Positions 8,705 through 17,033 of a stretch of DNA of 64,000 nucleotides are shown piece after piece. The notes under the pieces are model-generated. The model saw nothing but the letters and a program-made list of their open reading frames with translations. It ran no database searches and was not told the origin of the DNA. This DNA is from Novosphingobium flavum. GTDB lineage: Bacteria; Pseudomonadota; Alphaproteobacteria; Sphingomonadales; Sphingomonadaceae. The DNA is taken from NCBI RefSeq assembly GCF_014230315.1, contig NZ_JACLAW010000015.1:32992-96991 (forward strand), in the 5' to 3' direction. Position 1 is the stretch's first letter, and each line of letters begins with the position of its first letter. Both the position numbers and the translations under genes were made by a program.

Positions 8705-9225
8705 CAGTTCACCAGATTCCACGGGCGGTAGATGATGACGTTGCCGTCATAGCTGTAGGTCAGCACCTTGCCGTCGGCGGAAAGGCTGTAGGTCGCCTTG
8801 AGGCTGACCTTGCCATTGCGGCTGACGACGAGGTTGAGCGTGGTGTCGTTGGCCTTGGTCAGCGATACCACGTTGAAGGCGAGGGCACCTGCTGAACTGT
8901 GATATTCGATCGCCGGGGTGCCATCGACCTGCGCTGCCCAGTGACCCGAAGTCAGCGCGCCGTTTGCGGTCAGCGTGGTGAACGAGACGAGGATCTTGCC
9001 GCCCTCGGTATAAGCAAAGCTGCGGATCGCGGCCTGCGGCTTGGGCCCGGTGTAGGTCGAGGCGGCAAGGTCGACCTTCCAGGTCCCGATCAGGGCGGCG
9101 GGAGCCTGTTCGCGTGCGTCGTGAAGGGCCGCGCCCGGCGCCGGTTCGGCCGCGCGGGCCTGCGGTGCGATGATGGCTCCGGCCAGCGCGGCCGAGGCGA
9201 GGATCGTCTTGAAGCGGAAGGTCAT
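8704..9225 (-). CDS. Secreted protein of unknown function, lipocalin-like fold possible
   Basis: A 173-residue product with a signal peptide (residues ~1-26, ending QARA). The mature part is rich in beta-strand patterns: LIGTWKVDLAASTY at the start of the domain and ADGKVLTYSYDGNVIIYRPWNLVN at the end, split here by many Thr/Ser-rich strands. The opening LIGTWKVDLAAS pattern is common in small lipocalin-like or beta-barrel secreted proteins of proteobacteria. No catalytic motif is visible. The ATG at 9225 is supported by GGAGG seven bases upstream. It overlaps the cytochrome c gene by one base, so a link to periplasmic electron transfer is possible but not shown. Confidence 0.7.
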   Translation of the reverse strand: MTFRFKTILASAALAGAIIAPQARAAEPAPGAALHDAREQAPAALIGTWKVDLAASTYTGPKPQAAIRSFAYTEGGKILVSFTTLTANGALTSGHWAAQVDGTPAIEYHSSAGALAFNVVSLTKANDTTLNLVVSRNGKVSLKATYSLSADGKVLTYSYDGNVIIYRPWNLVN

Positions 9226-9344
9226 CGGTTCCTCCATGGGAAAGGCCCGATCACTGCCGGGCACAGGCCGATTGTGCCGATCCGCGGCGAAATTTTCTGC
9301 CGATTGCCGCCGGGCCGGCGCGCCGCTGTGCGGACTTGGGGTGC

Positions 9345-9824
9345 TTACCCGGCAGAGCCCCGGTGATGCCCGGCGTGCGAGCCGGTCCCGGCCCTGAGCA
9401 CGTTGCGCATGGCGATGCTGGAATGGATCCGTGCCACGCCGGGCAGGCGCGAGAGGACGTTGGTGTGCAGTTCCTCGTATTTCCCGGCCGAGCTGAGCGA
9501 AACCCGCATCAGGTAGTCGGCGTCCCCGGTCATCAGGTAGCACTCGCGGATTTCGGGATGCTGGCGCACGGCGTGTTCGAAGCGGCGCAGGTATTCCTCG
9601 GTCTGCTTCTCCAGCGTGATCCGCACGATGGCGACCGTGCCCTCGTCATCCTCGCCGACCGAGATCACCGCGCTGTAGCCCCGGATCACGCCCGATTGCT
9701 CAAGCAGCTTGACCCGCCTGAGGCAGGCCGACGGGGAAAGGCCGACCGCTTCGGCCAGGGCCTGGTTGGACATGCGCCCGTCCAGCTGAAGCAGGCGGAG
9801 GATGTTGCGGTCGATCTTGTCCAT
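9345..9824 (-). CDS. Lrp/AsnC family transcriptional regulator
   Basis: DNA-binding regulator of 159 residues. It starts with the canonical AsnC-type helix-turn-helix (MDKIDRNILRLLQLDGRMSN, then LAEAVGLSPSACLRRVKLLE, residues ~1-42). The ligand-binding RAM domain follows (~65-140), with GDADYLMRV as in family members that sense amino acids. Start ATG at 9824 has GAAGG upstream. It is divergent from alanine racemase and dadA, the standard placement for a DadR/BkdR-like activator of alanine catabolism. It probably binds the 137-base gap in response to alanine; that is inference from the neighbourhood. Confidence 0.93.
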   Translation of the reverse strand: MDKIDRNILRLLQLDGRMSNQALAEAVGLSPSACLRRVKLLEQSGVIRGYSAVISVGEDDEGTVAIVRITLEKQTEEYLRRFEHAVRQHPEIRECYLMTGDADYLMRVSLSSAGKYEELHTNVLSRLPGVARIHSSIAMRNVLRAGTGSHAGHHRGSAG

Positions 9825-9887
9825 GGCCTTCGCAGGATAGGCGTGGCGACGCCGTGATTTCTGCCGAATTAGGGGCTTCCCCGGCAG

Positions 9888-9910
9888 GTTCTGCACCACT
9901 TGCGCAGAAC
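9888..9910. promoter_or_regulatory. Inverted repeat GTTCTGC-N9-GCAGAAC, Lrp-type operator candidate
   Basis: A perfect 7-base inverted repeat (9888-9894 and 9904-9910) lies in the gap between the lrp-like gene and alanine racemase. A related half-site, TTTCTGCCGA, occurs at 9858-9867 in the same gap and again at 9294-9303, upstream of the secreted-protein gene, both followed closely by ATT. Confidence 0.5.
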
Positions 9911-9962
9911 ATTCGAAGCATCTGCGGATAGCCTTGGCGGCAGCTGATGAAGGATCCGCCGC

Positions 9963-11102
9963 ATGGACTGTCCTGACGATATCGCTGGTGCGCTGCTGAC
10001 GATCGACCTTTCGGCGCTGGTTGCCAATTACCGGCGCCTCGCCGCCCGCGTCGCTCCCGCCGATCTCGCCGCCGTGGTCAAGGCCGATGCCTATGGGCTG
10101 GGCGCGGCCGAGATCGTGCCCGCGCTGGTTTCGGCCGGATGCCGCCACTTCTTCGTCGCCCATCTCGGCGAGGCCCTCGCGATCTGCAACCATGTGCCGC
10201 GGGGCAGCGCGCTCTATGTCCTCAACGGCCTCGTTGCCGGCGCCGAGGCGACATGTGCCGGCGCCGACATTGTGCCGGTGCTCAACTCGCTCGGCCAGGC
10301 GCACCGCTGGCGCGATCTGGCGCTGCGCCGGGGCCGCCCGCTGCCCGCCGTGGTCCAGGTCGATAGCGGCATGTCCCGCCTCGGCCTTTCCGCTGCGGAC
10401 GCGGCGACGCTCGCTGCCGATCTCGATTTCCGCGCCCGCGTGCCGCTGCGCGCGGTGATGAGCCACCTTGCCTGCGCCGACGAACCGGGCAGGCCGGCCA
10501 ATGCCCGCCAGCATGCCCAGTTCGCCGAGCTGGCTGCGCTGTTTCCGGGCGCGCCGCGCTCGCTTGCCAATTCGGGCGGCTGCCTGCTTGGCGCCGCGTT
10601 TCGCGGCCAGATCGCCCGCGCCGGGATCGCGCTCTATGGCTCCGATCCGGCCGAGGACCTGGCCGAGCCGTTCCGGCCGGTCGTGCGCCTTGATGCGCGG
10701 GTGATCCAGCTGCGCACCGTGCCCGCCGGAACCGGCGTCGGCTACGGGCTCGACTGGATCGCCCCGGTAGAGCGCCGCCTTGCCACCCTCGCGATCGGCT
10801 ATGCCGACGGCCTGCCGCGCAGCCTGATGGGGCGCGGCGCGGCGTGGTTCGGCGGCGTGCGCCTGCCGATCGTCGGCCGCGTTTCGATGGACAGCATGAC
10901 GGTCGACGTCAGCGATCTCGCTCCCGGCGCCCTGAGCGAGGGCGATCTGGTCGAGATCATCGGGGCCAACCAGCGGGTCGACGATCTCGCGGCGGCTGCC
11001 GGCACCATTTCCTACGAAATTCTCACCAGCCTCGGTGCGCGGTTCGGCCGGACCTATGTCCCGGCGACCTGCTCCCGGCCCGTTCTGGAGGCAATTGCAT
11101 GA
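9963..11102 (+). CDS. dadX: Alanine racemase (catabolic type)
   Basis: PLP enzyme interconverting L- and D-alanine. The 379-residue product has the PLP-lysine motif VVKADAYGLG (residues ~39-48), the second catalytic region LAIGYADGLPRS with the Tyr, and GRVSMDSMTVDV near the C-terminal barrel. Length and domain order fit alanine racemases. Its stop overlaps the ATG of dadA by four bases. The pairing with dadA and an Lrp regulator points to the catabolic isozyme (DadX) rather than the wall-synthesis Alr, although the sequence alone does not decide this and no other alr is in view. Confidence 0.9.
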   Translation: MDCPDDIAGALLTIDLSALVANYRRLAARVAPADLAAVVKADAYGLGAAEIVPALVSAGCRHFFVAHLGEALAICNHVPRGSALYVLNGLVAGAEATCAGADIVPVLNSLGQAHRWRDLALRRGRPLPAVVQVDSGMSRLGLSAADAATLAADLDFRARVPLRAVMSHLACADEPGRPANARQHAQFAELAALFPGAPRSLANSGGCLLGAAFRGQIARAGIALYGSDPAEDLAEPFRPVVRLDARVIQLRTVPAGTGVGYGLDWIAPVERRLATLAIGYADGLPRSLMGRGAAWFGGVRLPIVGRVSMDSMTVDVSDLAPGALSEGDLVEIIGANQRVDDLAAAAGTISYEILTSLGARFGRTYVPATCSRPVLEAIA

Positions 11103-12355
11103 AGATCCTGATTCTCGGCAGCGGCGTGATCGGCGTCACCTCGGCCTGGTACCTCGCCCGCGCCGGGCACGAGGTGGAAGTGATCGACCGCCAGCCCGGT
11201 CCCGCGCTCGAAACCAGCTTCGCCAATGCCGGCGAAATCTCGCCCGGCTATGCCTCGCCGTGGGCCGCGCCGGGCATCCCGCTCAAGGCGATCAAGTGGA
11301 TGATGTCGAAGCATTCGCCGCTGATCCTGCGGCCCGGCCTCGATCCCGAGCGGCTGGTCTGGCTTGCCCGGATGCTCCGCAACTGCACCGACGCGCGCTA
11401 CGCGGTGAACAAGGCGCGGATGGTACGGATCGCGGAATACAGCCGCGACAAGCTGATGGCCCTGCGCAGCGATACCGGCCTTGCCTATGACGAGCGGATG
11501 AAGGGCACCCTGCAACTGTTTCGGACCCAGGCCCAGCTTGACGGCATCGCCAAGGACGTGGCCGTGCTCAAGGCCGATGGTGTGCCTTTCGAGGTGCTGG
11601 GCCGCGAAGGCTGCATCCGCGCCGAGCCCGGCCTTGCCGGCGTGGCGGACAGTTTCGTCGGCGGCCTGCGCTTGCCGGGCGACGAGACCGGCGACTGCTT
11701 CAAGTTCACCAACGCGCTTCAGGCCCTGGCCGAGGCGATGGGGGTGAAGTTCACCTACAACACCGGGATCGACGGGCTCGAGGTCGAGCGCGGCCGCATC
11801 AACGGTGTGCGGACGGATAGCGGGGTCAAGCGCGCCGATGCCTATCTCGTCGCGCTCGGCTCCTATTCGCCCCACCTGCTGCGCCCGCTCGGGATCAAGC
11901 TGCCAATCTACCCGGTCAAGGGCTACTCGATCACCGTGCCGATCCTTGACGAGCCGCGCGCGCCGGTCTCGACCATCATGGACGAAACCTACAAGATCGC
12001 GATCACCCGCCTTGGCGACCGCATTCGCGTCGGCGGTATGGCCGAGATCGCCGGCTTCGATCCGCGCCTGCGGCCGGCGCCGCGCGAAACGTTGGAAATG
12101 TCACTTTCCAGCCTGTTTCCCGGCGTGTCGGACCTTTCGGCGGGCACCTACTGGTCGGGCTTTCGCCCGATGACGCCCGATGGCACCCCGGTTATCGGTG
12201 GCACGGCCTATGACAACCTCTATCTCAACACCGGCCACGGCACGCTGGGGTGGACCATGGCCTGCGGCTCGGCCCAGGTCATCGCCGACATCATCTCGGA
12301 CCGCCAGCCCGAGATCGAGACGGCCGATCTCGGCATCTGCCGCTATGGCACCTGA
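11099..12355 (+). CDS. dadA: D-amino acid dehydrogenase small subunit
   Basis: Membrane-associated FAD enzyme oxidising D-alanine (and other D-amino acids) to the keto acid and ammonia, with electrons going to quinone. The 418-residue protein begins with the FAD-binding motif MKILILGSGVIGVTSAWYLA, followed by ETSFANAGEISPGYASPWA, which is highly typical of DadA. The C-terminal FAD contact region GFRPMTPDGTPVIGGTAYD and NTGHGTLGWTM are present. The ATG overlaps the racemase stop (ATGA). Together with the racemase it converts L-alanine to pyruvate. Confidence 0.95.
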   Translation: MKILILGSGVIGVTSAWYLARAGHEVEVIDRQPGPALETSFANAGEISPGYASPWAAPGIPLKAIKWMMSKHSPLILRPGLDPERLVWLARMLRNCTDARYAVNKARMVRIAEYSRDKLMALRSDTGLAYDERMKGTLQLFRTQAQLDGIAKDVAVLKADGVPFEVLGREGCIRAEPGLAGVADSFVGGLRLPGDETGDCFKFTNALQALAEAMGVKFTYNTGIDGLEVERGRINGVRTDSGVKRADAYLVALGSYSPHLLRPLGIKLPIYPVKGYSITVPILDEPRAPVSTIMDETYKIAITRLGDRIRVGGMAEIAGFDPRLRPAPRETLEMSLSSLFPGVSDLSAGTYWSGFRPMTPDGTPVIGGTAYDNLYLNTGHGTLGWTMACGSAQVIADIISDRQPEIETADLGICRYGT

Positions 12356-12384
12356 TTTTTCAAGCCGGCTTCCAAGGAGCAACC

Positions 12385-12732
12385 ATGACCATCGAACGAC
12401 TGCAACAGGGCCCGCGCATGAGCCAGGCCGTGATCCATGGCAACACCGTCTATCTCTCCGGCCAGGTGGGTGAGCCGGGCGAGAGCGTGACCGAGCAGAC
12501 CCGCACCATCCTTGCCGAGATCGAGGCTCTGCTGGCCGAGGCCGGCAGCGCCAAATCGAAGATCCTGATGGCCACGATCTGGCTGGCCGATATGGCCGAC
12601 TTCGCCGAGATGAACGCGGTGTGGGACGAATGGGTCGGCGGACAGGACGCTCCCGCCCGCGCGACCGGCGAGGCGAAGCTGGCCACGCCGGACTATAAGG
12701 TCGAGATCATCGTGGTCGCCGCGCGCGACTGA
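12385..12732 (+). CDS. RidA/YjgF-family enamine/imine deaminase
   Basis: Cytosolic 115-residue protein of the Rid family, which hydrolyses reactive enamine/imine intermediates released by PLP or FAD amino-acid enzymes. It shows VYLSGQVGEPGESVTEQTR near the N-terminus and the RATGEAKLATPDYKVEI region where family members carry the substrate-contacting Arg (LATPDYKVEI in place of the classical RxxVxxxxLP-like segment). Start at 12385 has AAGGAGC seven bases upstream. It is 29 bases after dadA in the same unit, consistent with detoxifying the 2-imino acids that DadA makes. Confidence 0.9.
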   Translation: MTIERLQQGPRMSQAVIHGNTVYLSGQVGEPGESVTEQTRTILAEIEALLAEAGSAKSKILMATIWLADMADFAEMNAVWDEWVGGQDAPARATGEAKLATPDYKVEIIVVAARD

Positions 12733-12757
12733 TCCGGCTCCACGGCAGCAGAAAAAT

Positions 12758-12790
12758 GGCCGCGCGGTGAAGCATCGCCGCGCGGCCTTT
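12758..12790. terminator. Bidirectional terminator
   Basis: GGCCGCGCGG (12758-12767) pairs perfectly with CCGCGCGGCC (12778-12787). AAAAA precedes the left arm and TTT follows the right arm, so it serves both the ridA transcript and the convergent MFS transcript. Confidence 0.88.
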
Positions 12791-12824
12791 GCTTTGTCCC
12801 GATGGCGAGGCGGGCGTTACACGC

Positions 12825-14210
12825 TTACGCCTTGGCCGGCACCACGCGGATGACGCCGGCTTCGGGCTCCGCCTCCGGCTCGGCCGGAACGCCGCTCTCG
12901 ACCTCGGCCAGCAGTTCGCGGAAATGCCTGAGGTTGGTGATCAGCGCGCAGAAGCCCACGAAGGCCGCCGTGCTGCACACCACCTGCAACGAATGGCCAA
13001 CCATCATCGGCCCGCCGAAGACCTTCTCGGTCACCAGCGCCACCGCCGTCGGCCCCACGCCATAGCCCACGACCTGCACGGTCAGGGTATAAAGCGAGGC
13101 GGTCATCCCGCGCATCGCCCCCGGCGTCACCCGCTGCAGGCTGAAGGCGATCAGGCTGGTCGGCAGGCCGCAGCAGAAGATGATCCCGCCGATGATCGCC
13201 AGCGCCACTATCGGCGTCTGGGCGAAGGGGATGGCCAGACACAGCGAGAAAGAACCGACCACGGCGCAGCAGGCCGCGCGCAGGGCCCCGTCCGCATAGC
13301 CGCGCCGGGTCAGCATTCCGGCCACCCAGGGGCCAGCCAGCGTGCCCACTCCGCCGAACAGCAGCGTGATCGCTCCGACCTGCCAGCCGACTGTTGCCGC
13401 CGGCATTCCGAAGACGCGGATCAGGTAGGTCGGATACCAGGCCGGGATGCACAGGAAGACGATCCCGCTGCAGGCGGCATAGAGATAGAGGCGGCCATAG
13501 AACGCGCGGCTCCGGTGCAGCTTGGCCGCACATTCGCGCAGGGTGAAGGGCCGGGCCTTCTTCGTGGCCGAGGCCATGCGCGGCGGCTCGCGCACGCTCA
13601 GCAGAAAGGCGCTGAGCAGCAGGCCGGGCAGGCCAACCAGCACGAAGGAAAGCTGCCATGTCTCGAGCGAGGACAGGGCCGGGATCAGCAGGATGACGCT
13701 GGCGGCAAAAGTGATCACCGCGCCGCCGGCCAGTAGCGAGAAGCCTCCGCCGATCTGGGTGCCGAGCGCGAACAGGCTGAGCGCGCGGGGCAGGCGCCGG
13801 GTCGAGAACAGCTCGGGGATGACCGACATGGCGACGGGGTAGACGCAGGCTTCGCTCACCCCCACGCCGAAGCGGGCTATCGCCAGTTCCCAGAAGTTGT
13901 CGGCCATGCCGCACAGGGCCGTGCACAGGCTCCACACCGTCACACCGCCCAGCAGGATGTTGCGGCGATTGGTCACGTCCACCAGCCGCCCGAACAGCGG
14001 GGCAGCCGCGATATAGGCGGAAATGAAGGCGAAGCCCTGGATGAAGCTGAACTGGGTATCGCTGATGTCGAGTGTGCGCTTGACCGGATCGACCAGCAGG
14101 TTGAGCAACTGCCGATCGACATAGGCCAGCGCATAGGAGGTGGTCAGCAGGATCAGCACGTACCACGAACCTGCCGAATCCAGTACCGTGGGTCTCTCGT
14201 CGCGGTTCAT
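12825..14210 (-). CDS. MFS transporter, spinster-like
   Basis: Inner-membrane major facilitator of 461 residues with ~12 hydrophobic segments. The N-terminal segment YALAYVDRQLLNLLVDPVKR and the loop FGRLVDVTNRRNILL match the large group of spinster-like MFS proteins common in sphingomonads. The C-terminal tail is acidic and cytosolic. It lies 73 bases downstream of the PQQ dehydrogenase on the same strand and probably shares its transcript, which suggests transport of that enzyme's substrate or product. No substrate can be named from the sequence. Confidence 0.87.
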   Translation of the reverse strand: MNRDERPTVLDSAGSWYVLILLTTSYALAYVDRQLLNLLVDPVKRTLDISDTQFSFIQGFAFISAYIAAAPLFGRLVDVTNRRNILLGGVTVWSLCTALCGMADNFWELAIARFGVGVSEACVYPVAMSVIPELFSTRRLPRALSLFALGTQIGGGFSLLAGGAVITFAASVILLIPALSSLETWQLSFVLVGLPGLLLSAFLLSVREPPRMASATKKARPFTLRECAAKLHRSRAFYGRLYLYAACSGIVFLCIPAWYPTYLIRVFGMPAATVGWQVGAITLLFGGVGTLAGPWVAGMLTRRGYADGALRAACCAVVGSFSLCLAIPFAQTPIVALAIIGGIIFCCGLPTSLIAFSLQRVTPGAMRGMTASLYTLTVQVVGYGVGPTAVALVTEKVFGGPMMVGHSLQVVCSTAAFVGFCALITNLRHFRELLAEVESGVPAEPEAEPEAGVIRVVPAKA

Positions 14211-14283
14211 CGGCGCATCCTCGTGGGGGATTGGGGGATCACATCACAGTTCGGGCTTGGGCGCAAAGCGGGCTTTCGGGCTC

Positions 14284-16431
14284 TCATGGCGCGGGTTCCC
14301 GCTTGATCTCGGCCCAGTCCTCGCGCGCCCGGGCCACAAGGTACTTGTGAACGAGTTGGGCCTGGGCCGGGGTGAGCTTGTCGGTGAAGGGGGCCATGCC
14401 GTTCTTGGCCCGCTTGCCGCCCAGCACGATGTCGAGGAATTCGGCGTGGGTCTGGGGCGACATCTTGCGCAGGTCCTTGATCCCGCCGCGCGCGTTGTCG
14501 CCGTGGCAGACGGCGCAGTTCTGGGCAAACAACGCCTCGCCGGCCTTCACGTCGCCCATGGTGTAGGCCATGTCCGGCGGCGGGCTCAGCGTGGTCGGCA
14601 CGTCCACCAGCGGCGGCAGCTTGGCCGTCCCGCCCAGCTTGAACACGAGCAGGCGGCCATAGTCGCCGATCCTGACGCTTGGCCCGCTCAGGTTGTCGTG
14701 CGCCACTCCGCCGCCATAGCCGGCATTGATCGCCACATATTGCACCCCGTCGATCGCGTAGGTGATCGGCGCGGCGATCGGGATCTGTTGCACCGGCATC
14801 TCCCACAGCCTCGCTCCGCTGCGCGCATCGAAGGCGGCAAAGGTCGCGCTGCTGGTCCCCTCGAACACGAGATTGCCCGCCGTCGCCAGCGTCCCGCCAT
14901 TGCTGGCGCCGCGCATCGGCACGCGCCAGGCCTCGCGCTGGCGCACCGGGTCCCAGGCGAGGAGGTAGGACTTGACGTTCGCCCGGCCGGTCTGTTCGAG
15001 CTGGCGGGCGAGTTCCGCGTTCGCCGGCCCGCCCAGGCTGGTGCCGATCTGCGACATCTCGCCCGGCTCCAGCCTGAAGGCCGGGTCGACCGCGAGGATG
15101 CGGTAGTTCTCGGTGACCGGGAAATAGGCGAGGCCGGTCTTCGGGCTGAACGCCATCGGATACCAGTTGTGCGCGGCATTGGGTGTCAGCAGGAACGGCT
15201 TCTCGCCATAGCGCGCCGCCGGGTTCATGATCGGCCGCCCGGTCTTCATGTCGATCCCGCTGGCCCAGTTCACCGGGGCATAGGGCTTGGCCGAGATCAG
15301 CTTCCCCGTCGCCCGGTCGAGCACGTAGAAGAACCCGTTCTTCGGCGCCTGGATCAGGGTATGGCGCAGGCGCCCGCCGATCTTCAGGTCGGCCAGGATC
15401 ATCGGCTGGGTGGCGGTATAGTCCCACTCCTCGCCGGGGTTCTGCTGGTAATGCCAGACATAGGCCCCGGTATCGACGTTGACCGCCACGATCGAGGCGA
15501 GGAACAGGTTGTCCCCGCCGCCGGGGCTGCGATAGCTCCACACGCGCGGGCCGCCGTTGCCTCCGCCGATGTAGACCAGCCGCAGCTTCGGATCATAGAC
15601 GATCGAATCCCACGGCGTGCCGCCGCCGCCCAACTCCCACCACTTGCCGCGCCAGGTCGGTGCCGAAATTGCGTCGGCTGCGGCCTGGTTGGCCGGCTCG
15701 GCCCCGCGCTTGGCCGGATCTCCGGGAACCAGGTAGAACCGCCAGAGCTTCCTGCCCGTTTCGGCGTCATAGGCCGTGGCATAGCCGCGCGCGGCGGCCT
15801 CGGCCCCGGAATTGCCGATCAGCACCTTGCCGTCGAACACGCGCGGCGCCCCGGTGATCACCTGGGCGAAGGGCTGGCCGTCGTCGAACACCTCGGTCGA
15901 CCAGACGGGCGCGCCGGTCTTGGCATCGAGCGCGATCAGGCGCCCGTCGAGCGTGGCGAGGTAGATCTTGCCCTTCCACGCGGCGAGGCCCCGCGTCACG
16001 ATGTCGCAGCAGGCGAGCCGGCCGAACCTCTCGGGCACCTTGGGATCGTATTGCCACAGCTTGCGCCCGGTGCGCGCGTCGAAGGCGGTCGTGATGTTCC
16101 ACGGCTGGATCGTGTAGACCACGCCGTCCACCATCAGCGGCGTTGCCTCCAGCCCGCGGGTAGAGCCAAGATCGGCATACCAGGCGAGGCCCAGCGCAGA
16201 GACATTCCCCGCGTTGATCTGGTCGAGCGGGCTGAAGCGCTGCTCGTCGTAAGTGCGCCCATAACCCATCCATTCGCCCGGCCTTCGGTCAGCTTCAACC
16301 ATCGCCCGGTCGTCAACCTGCGCAGCGGAAGGGAAGGGCGCGGCCGAGAGTCCGGCTGCCACGAGCGGGGCCAGCGCGGCGGTTCGCAAGATCGCGCGCC
16401 ATGCCGGAAAAGCCCTGAAACCGCTGTGCAT
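14284..16431 (-). CDS. PQQ-dependent quinohemoprotein alcohol dehydrogenase (type II or III)
   Basis: Periplasmic dehydrogenase oxidising an alcohol with PQQ and passing electrons to its own haem c. The 715-residue protein has a signal peptide (~1-38). The eight-bladed propeller domain starts at EWMGYGRTYDEQRFSPLDQI and includes the vicinal-disulfide motif ACCDIVTRG over the PQQ site and DYTATQPM in the catalytic Asp region. A C-terminal cytochrome domain has CAVCHGDNARGG (~residue 637) and a Met-containing KNGMAPF segment. A GTG at 16434 precedes the chosen ATG at 16431. The fused haem domain makes it a quinohemoprotein rather than an XoxF/MxaF methanol dehydrogenase. PQQ biosynthesis genes are not in the window. 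Confidence 0.93.
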   Translation of the reverse strand: MHSGFRAFPAWRAILRTAALAPLVAAGLSAAPFPSAAQVDDRAMVEADRRPGEWMGYGRTYDEQRFSPLDQINAGNVSALGLAWYADLGSTRGLEATPLMVDGVVYTIQPWNITTAFDARTGRKLWQYDPKVPERFGRLACCDIVTRGLAAWKGKIYLATLDGRLIALDAKTGAPVWSTEVFDDGQPFAQVITGAPRVFDGKVLIGNSGAEAAARGYATAYDAETGRKLWRFYLVPGDPAKRGAEPANQAAADAISAPTWRGKWWELGGGGTPWDSIVYDPKLRLVYIGGGNGGPRVWSYRSPGGGDNLFLASIVAVNVDTGAYVWHYQQNPGEEWDYTATQPMILADLKIGGRLRHTLIQAPKNGFFYVLDRATGKLISAKPYAPVNWASGIDMKTGRPIMNPAARYGEKPFLLTPNAAHNWYPMAFSPKTGLAYFPVTENYRILAVDPAFRLEPGEMSQIGTSLGGPANAELARQLEQTGRANVKSYLLAWDPVRQREAWRVPMRGASNGGTLATAGNLVFEGTSSATFAAFDARSGARLWEMPVQQIPIAAPITYAIDGVQYVAINAGYGGGVAHDNLSGPSVRIGDYGRLLVFKLGGTAKLPPLVDVPTTLSPPPDMAYTMGDVKAGEALFAQNCAVCHGDNARGGIKDLRKMSPQTHAEFLDIVLGGKRAKNGMAPFTDKLTPAQAQLVHKYLVARAREDWAEIKREPAP

Positions 16432-16468
16432 CACGAATCGACTTTCCCGCTGGATGGCTGCGGGAAAA

Positions 16469-16496
16469 GTTGAATACAGTATTACAAAGGCGTCAA
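16469..16496 (-). promoter_or_regulatory. Promoter/operator element of the PQQ dehydrogenase gene
   Basis: On the minus strand, TTGACG (16496-16491) precedes AATACTGTATTCAAC (16483-16469), which is 14/15 identical to the element in front of the divergent TonB receptor and in the same orientation relative to its gene. Its core AATAC-A-GTATT (16473-16483) is a dyad, as expected of a dimeric regulator. Confidence 0.5.
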
Positions 16497-16503
16497 GCCC
16501 GGT

Positions 16504-16970
16504 TCGGTAATTTGTTCTCCGGGCGGGATTGCGCTCAAAAAGCGCAACGAATCAGCGGTTTTTTTAAGGGGATGGCGATCCCCCTGCCAGCTGGGGCGGC
16601 TGCCGTCCGATCGCCCATCGGCAGCGAGGCCGCGGCGCGAAAGGTGAGGGGTCGGGCAACCTTCCAACACCTCGTGATGGCTGGGTCGTCCTGTAAAATG
16701 ATATAATACCATATAGATAGCGCTGGCGTAGCGACAATCTGTCCGGCCCTGCGTAAATTGTCTGATTGTATCGAACTGTTTCCGGGTCGATCAGGTCAGG
16801 ACAAGGCTTGTCATCCTCTGTTGGCAACCTGTGTCTTCGCGTCGGCGTGCCAGCCGCAACGATCAGAAATGACGTGAATCCTTGGTTTTATGGCCAAAGT
16901 CGGGCGACCATGTTCATCGCCTGTGTCCTGCGCGACACGGGGCAGGGGCATTTCGTGCACCTGCGAAAAG
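16504..16970. other. Gene-free part of a divergent intergenic region
   Basis: The whole gap between the PQQ dehydrogenase and the TonB receptor is about 600 bases, long for this genome. I see no gene in it. An AT-rich patch at 16695-16717 contains TATAAT (16702-16707) but no matching -35 on the plus strand. On the minus strand TTGTCG with a 16-base spacer to TATATG is possible as a distal promoter for the dehydrogenase. Confidence 0.4.
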
Positions 16971-16974
16971 CGGC

Positions 16975-17008
16975 TTGACACCCGGCTCATACGAATATTG
17001 TATTCAAC
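16975..17008 (+). promoter_or_regulatory. Promoter/operator element of the TonB receptor gene
   Basis: TTGACA (16975-16980) is followed after 17 bases by TTGTAT, a weak -10. That -10 lies inside AATATTGTATTCAAC (16994-17008), the element shared with the divergent dehydrogenase gene. The dyad AATA-N3-TATT overlaps the -10, so a bound regulator would block polymerase. Confidence 0.55.
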
Positions 17009-17033
17009 AATCTTCATCGAAGGGGTTTCCACC

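Noticed and set aside
16695..16717. A plus-strand promoter at TATAAT 16702-16707
   Set aside because: No -35 at any acceptable spacing, and no gene starts nearby on that strand; the closer TTGACA at 16975 suits the receptor better.
16766..16978. A 70-codon frame in the gap before the TonB receptor
   Set aside because: No ribosome site, runs into the receptor's promoter, and codon use is not like neighbours.
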